This document shows, one piece after another, positions 61,339 through 64,000 of a DNA stretch of 64,000 nt. Position numbers and translations under genes: made by a program. The stretch spans positions 187,810-251,809 of the forward strand of contig NZ_FOIQ01000002.1 of the NCBI RefSeq assembly GCF_900110895.1, read 5' to 3'. Below the pieces are notes generated by a model. That model saw only the letters and a program-made list of their open reading frames with translations, was not told where the DNA came from and ran no database searches. Every line of letters begins with the position of its first letter. The stretch's first letter is position 1. This stretch comes from Prevotella aff. ruminicola Tc2-24 (GTDB lineage Bacteria > Bacteroidota > Bacteroidia > Bacteroidales > Bacteroidaceae).

Positions 61339-62163
61339 ATGAGGAAATCAATATATGACTTACTAAGCCGAAAAGGAACATGCCCTGTGAGCATGCTCAC
61401 GGCCTATGACTATCATACTGCCTGTACCATCGACGAGGCAGGCATCGACATGATCCTCGTAGGTGACTCTCTCGGCAATGTGATGCTTGGCTACGAGAAC
61501 ACACTCGCCGTGACCGTGGAAGACATGATCCACCATGGTAAGGCGGTCTGTCGAGGTGCAAAAGAAGCAATGGTTGTCATCGACATGCCCTTCATGTCAT
61601 ATCAGGCATCAGTAGAGGATGCTGTCCGCAATGCTGGTCGTATCGTCAAGGAGACCAACTGTCAGGCTGTGAAGATGGAGGGTGGGGCAGAGTATGCAGA
61701 CCGCATCAAGGCCATCGTCCAGGCAGGCATACCTGTAGTTGCCCACATCGGACTGACTCCCCAGTCGGTAAACGCGCTGGGTGGCTATAAGGTACAGGGC
61801 AAGTCACTGGAACAGGCCCAGAAGCTTCTCAGTGATGCCAAGGCCGTCGAAGAAGCTGGCGCTTTTGCCATCACCCTGGAGTGTGTGCCTGAGGCACTGG
61901 CTAAGATGATCACAGAGCAGTCGAAGGCACTGACGATCGGCATCGGCGCCGGCAGATTCTGCGACGGTCAGGTGCTTGTCTATCAGGATATGCTTGGCTT
62001 TACCAACGGCTTCACGCCAAAGTTCGTCAAGAAGTATACCGACCTGCATGCGATCATGCTCCAGGCATTCAGACAGTATAAGGAAGAGTGCGAGCAACGC
62101 ACGTTCCCTGCGGAAGAGCAGACATTTAAAATCAGCGATGACGTGCTCGAGAAACTGTATTGA
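61339..62163 (+). CDS. panB: 3-methyl-2-oxobutanoate hydroxymethyltransferase
   Basis: The first committed step of pantothenate synthesis: it adds a hydroxymethyl group from methylene-tetrahydrofolate to ketoisovalerate, giving ketopantoate. The 274-residue TIM barrel has MLTAYDYHTA, ILVGDSLGNVMLGYENTL (Mg-binding Asp), DMPFMSYQ, AVKMEGGAEYADRIKAIV, HIGLTPQSVNALGGYKVQG and TIGIGAGRFCDGQVLVYQD, all standard. It opens a rightward operon with panC, panD and coaBC. Confidence 0.97.
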   Translation: MRKSIYDLLSRKGTCPVSMLTAYDYHTACTIDEAGIDMILVGDSLGNVMLGYENTLAVTVEDMIHHGKAVCRGAKEAMVVIDMPFMSYQASVEDAVRNAGRIVKETNCQAVKMEGGAEYADRIKAIVQAGIPVVAHIGLTPQSVNALGGYKVQGKSLEQAQKLLSDAKAVEEAGAFAITLECVPEALAKMITEQSKALTIGIGAGRFCDGQVLVYQDMLGFTNGFTPKFVKKYTDLHAIMLQAFRQYKEECEQRTFPAEEQTFKISDDVLEKLY

Positions 62164-62181
62164 TATTTATTTATTAGTAAT

Positions 62182-63036
62182 ATGAAGGTTGTAAAGACTA
62201 TTAAAGAAGTAAGAGAGATTGTCGGCGGATGGAGGCAGGAAGGCCTCTCCGTAGGACTTGTGCCCACCATGGGCTATCTGCATGAGGGTCACCAGAGTCT
62301 CATCAAGAAGTCGGCAAGTCAGAACGACCGTACCGTCGTCTCTGTATTCGTTAACCCCATACAGTTCGGTCCTAACGAGGATCTGGAGGCTTATCCACGT
62401 GACCTCAACCGTGACATAAAGGCGGTTGAGGAGGCTGGGGGTGACCTGATCTTCAACCCAGAGCCATCGGAGATGTATCCTGGCCACTTCACCTCGTTCA
62501 TTGACACGACAGAGACCACAGAACTGCTCTGTGGTGCCGTTCGCCCCGTTCACTTCCGTGGTGTATGCACTGTGGTGGGAAAGCTGTTTAACATCGTAAC
62601 GCCCGATCGCGCCTACTTTGGTCAGAAGGACGCCCAGCAGTTGGCAACCATCCGACGTTTTGTACGCGACCTGAACTTCCCTCTTGAGATTATCGCCTGT
62701 CCCATCGTCCGCGAAGACGACGGTCTGGCTAAGTCAAGTCGGAATACCTATCTCAATGCCGAGGAGCGTCAGGCAGCCCTGATCCTCTCTAAGAGTCTGA
62801 AGAAGGGTAAAGAAGCGATCGAAAGCGGTGAGAAAGACGCAAAGACAATCATCGCCATCATCAAGAATAGTCTGCAGAGCGAGCCCTTGGCACGCATAGA
62901 CTACGTCGAGGTCGTCGACTTCGAGAACATACAACGCGTCGACAAGATCGAGGGTGAGACGCTTGTTGCTATTGCCGTTTATATCGGCAAGACACGTCTG
63001 ATCGACAACTTCATCATTGGCACAAATCACTCATAA
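62182..63036 (+). CDS. panC: Pantoate-beta-alanine ligase
   Basis: It condenses pantoate with beta-alanine through a pantoyl-adenylate using ATP. The 284-residue protein has the adenylylation motifs PTMGYLHEGHQSLI (HxGH), VSVFVNPIQFGPNEDL, CTVVGKLFNIVTPDRAYFGQKDAQQ, and SSRNTYLNAEER (KMSKS-like ATP loop). The enzyme is complete and follows panB by 18 bases. Beta-alanine would come from PanD, whose gene is next, so the operon can make pantothenate given pantoate reduction elsewhere (no panE seen in the window). Confidence 0.97.
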   Translation: MKVVKTIKEVREIVGGWRQEGLSVGLVPTMGYLHEGHQSLIKKSASQNDRTVVSVFVNPIQFGPNEDLEAYPRDLNRDIKAVEEAGGDLIFNPEPSEMYPGHFTSFIDTTETTELLCGAVRPVHFRGVCTVVGKLFNIVTPDRAYFGQKDAQQLATIRRFVRDLNFPLEIIACPIVREDDGLAKSSRNTYLNAEERQAALILSKSLKKGKEAIESGEKDAKTIIAIIKNSLQSEPLARIDYVEVVDFENIQRVDKIEGETLVAIAVYIGKTRLIDNFIIGTNHS

Positions 63037-63048
63037 TATATCTAGGAA

Positions 63049-63438
63049 ATGGAAATAACACTGCTCAAAGCTAAGATACACCGTGCCGTCGTGACACAGG
63101 CAGACCTTGACTATGTTGGCAGCATCACCATTGACTCAAGGCTGTTACAGGAGTCGGGCATCATGGAATACGAGAAAGTGGAGATTGCCGATATCGACAA
63201 CGGTAACCGCTTCGAGACCTATGCCATCGCTGGCGAGGAAGACTCTGGCATCATTTGTCTGAACGGCGCTGCTGCCAGATGCGTCAATGTTGGCGATAAG
63301 ATCATCATCATGGCCTATGCCAGCATGACTCCAGAGGAGGCCTCTCAGCACAAGCCCGTCGTACTCTTCGTCGACGGCAATAATAAGATTGTGCGCAAGA
63401 CCAACTACGAGAAGCACGGACTGCTCAGCGAACAATAG
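63049..63438 (+). CDS. panD: Aspartate 1-decarboxylase proenzyme
   Basis: It makes beta-alanine from L-aspartate with a pyruvoyl group formed by self-cleavage. The 129-residue protein has the cleavage site Gly24-Ser25 in [13 protein letters not shown], the active-site Lys9 near the start ([16 protein letters not shown]), [10 protein letters not shown] and [16 protein letters not shown]. Size and motifs are those of PanD. It lies 12 bases after panC and 11 bases before coaBC. Confidence 0.97.
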   Translation: MEITLLKAKIHRAVVTQADLDYVGSITIDSRLLQESGIMEYEKVEIADIDNGNRFETYAIAGEEDSGIICLNGAAARCVNVGDKIIIMAYASMTPEEASQHKPVVLFVDGNNKIVRKTNYEKHGLLSEQ

Positions 63439-63449
63439 CCCTTCAAGAT

Positions 63450-64000
63450 ATGCTTACAGGAAAGACCATCGTACTCGGCGTAACAGGAAGCATCGCAGCC
63501 TACAAGACTGCCAATCTTGCCTCTATGCTGGTCAAGTTGAATGCCGATGTGCATGTCATCATGACACAGAATGCCACGCACTTCATCACACCGATGACGT
63601 TTGAGACACTGACAAACAACAAGTGCATCGTCGACACCTTCGATCGTAACTTCAACTTCGACGTGAAACATGTCTCGTTGGCCAAGAAAGGCGACCTGTT
63701 TCTCGTGGCTCCCTGTACGGCAAATGTCATCGGCAAGGTGGCCTGTGGCATCTGCGACGATATGCTCACCACCACCATCATGGCAACGAAGGCTCCAGTG
63801 CTCTTCTCACCAGCCATGAACACAGGCATGTGGGAGAACCCCATCCTGCAGGACAATCTCAAGAAGCTCAAGAACTACGGCTATCATATTATTGCTCCTG
63901 TAGAAGGCCGACTGGCCTGTGGTGATATCGGCAGTGGCAAGATGCCTGCCGAGGAGACCCTACTGGAGCATATCCTGCTCCATCTGGCTAAAGAGAAAGA
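63450..64000 (+). CDS. coaBC: CoaBC: phosphopantothenoylcysteine decarboxylase/phosphopantothenate-cysteine ligase (partial)
   Basis: The frame starts with MLTGKTIVLGVTGSIAAYKTA and runs open to the window end, giving 183 complete codons. This is the N-terminal CoaC flavoprotein domain, with GVTGSIAAYK and the active-site His in FDVKHVSLAKKGDL. LVAPCTANVIGKVACGICDD and the AMNTGMWENP substrate-clamp motif (PxMNxxMW) follow. The CoaB ligase domain must lie beyond. It continues the pantothenate operon into CoA synthesis; the following step after dephosphopantetheine formation, coaD, is at the other end of the window. Confidence 0.93.
   Translation, partial: MLTGKTIVLGVTGSIAAYKTANLASMLVKLNADVHVIMTQNATHFITPMTFETLTNNKCIVDTFDRNFNFDVKHVSLAKKGDLFLVAPCTANVIGKVACGICDDMLTTTIMATKAPVLFSPAMNTGMWENPILQDNLKKLKNYGYHIIAPVEGRLACGDIGSGKMPAEETLLEHILLHLAKEK

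Noticed and set aside
1..64000. tRNA, rRNA, riboswitch or CRISPR features
   Set aside because: Intergenic regions were read for T-loop motifs, conserved riboswitch cores and repeat arrays on both strands; none could be supported by eye. A covariance-model scan would be decisive.

Overview
The window looks like part of a Bacteroidota chromosome, most likely Prevotellaceae (Prevotella/Segatella-like), with moderate GC. The support is phylum-typical: many genes are preceded by TAnnTTTG (-7) boxes, often with a TTTG (-33) box 19-21 bases upstream. The gene content agrees: a three-subunit FrdCAB fumarate reductase, a PG_1098-type methyltransferase, a DUF2807 lipoprotein, a DUF3237 protein, short outer-membrane barrels ending in Phe, and secreted GH3, GH16 and GH35 enzymes. 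No rRNA, tRNA, CRISPR array, transposase or integrase was seen.

Layout. 0-4.2 kb: the end of a DUF2207 membrane protein, a BASS transporter, and a ruvB-coaD-ybeY operon. 4.2-13.7 kb: a compact leftward sugar locus (GH35, sugar porter, DUF5107-TPR protein, GH3) with no SusC/SusD or local regulator. It lies downstream of a tightly overlapping GNAT-parE-ctp operon (13.7-18.4 kb). 18.5-32.5 kb: housekeeping, envelope and stress genes (methyltransferase, AlkD, LD-carboxypeptidase, Lrp with an alanine/sodium symporter, SIMPL protein, Fe-SOD, MGMT-like protein, porin, MurQ, EamA transporter, MsrA). 32.5-39.2 kb: a mosaic accessory stretch (GH16, Bcp, Sel1-repeat protein, membrane protein, XRE/zinc-ribbon regulator, DKNYY protein, lipoprotein). 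Copies of short pieces of neighbouring genes sit at its seams. 39.2-42.7 kb: frdCAB. 42.9-49.7 kb: rightward mnmG-apt-uvrC, then dtd-small membrane protein-MazG-like-deoC. 49.8-58.4 kb: polyprenyl synthase, polA, an acyltransferase, a DUF2807 lipoprotein, and ychF-lgt-unknown. 58.4-64 kb: mutS, and a panB-panC-panD-coaBC pantothenate/CoA operon cut by the window end.

The observations most worth checking are these. Two perfect parS (ParB-binding) palindromes flank apt, close to a switch in dominant gene strand near 42.8 kb. A 39-bp exact duplication of the start of bcp bounds a 3.1-kb block. A truncated DKNYY copy is spliced onto the 3' end of a GH16 gene through 15 bp of shared sequence. A pair of 19-bp palindromes lies beyond the 3' end of murQ. 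A repeat-like segment has entered the GH35 frame. An 18-bp palindrome overlaps the dtd promoter, next to three 22-bp tandem repeats. Functions of recognised families are established knowledge; operons, promoters and evolutionary scenarios are inferred from spacing and motifs only.
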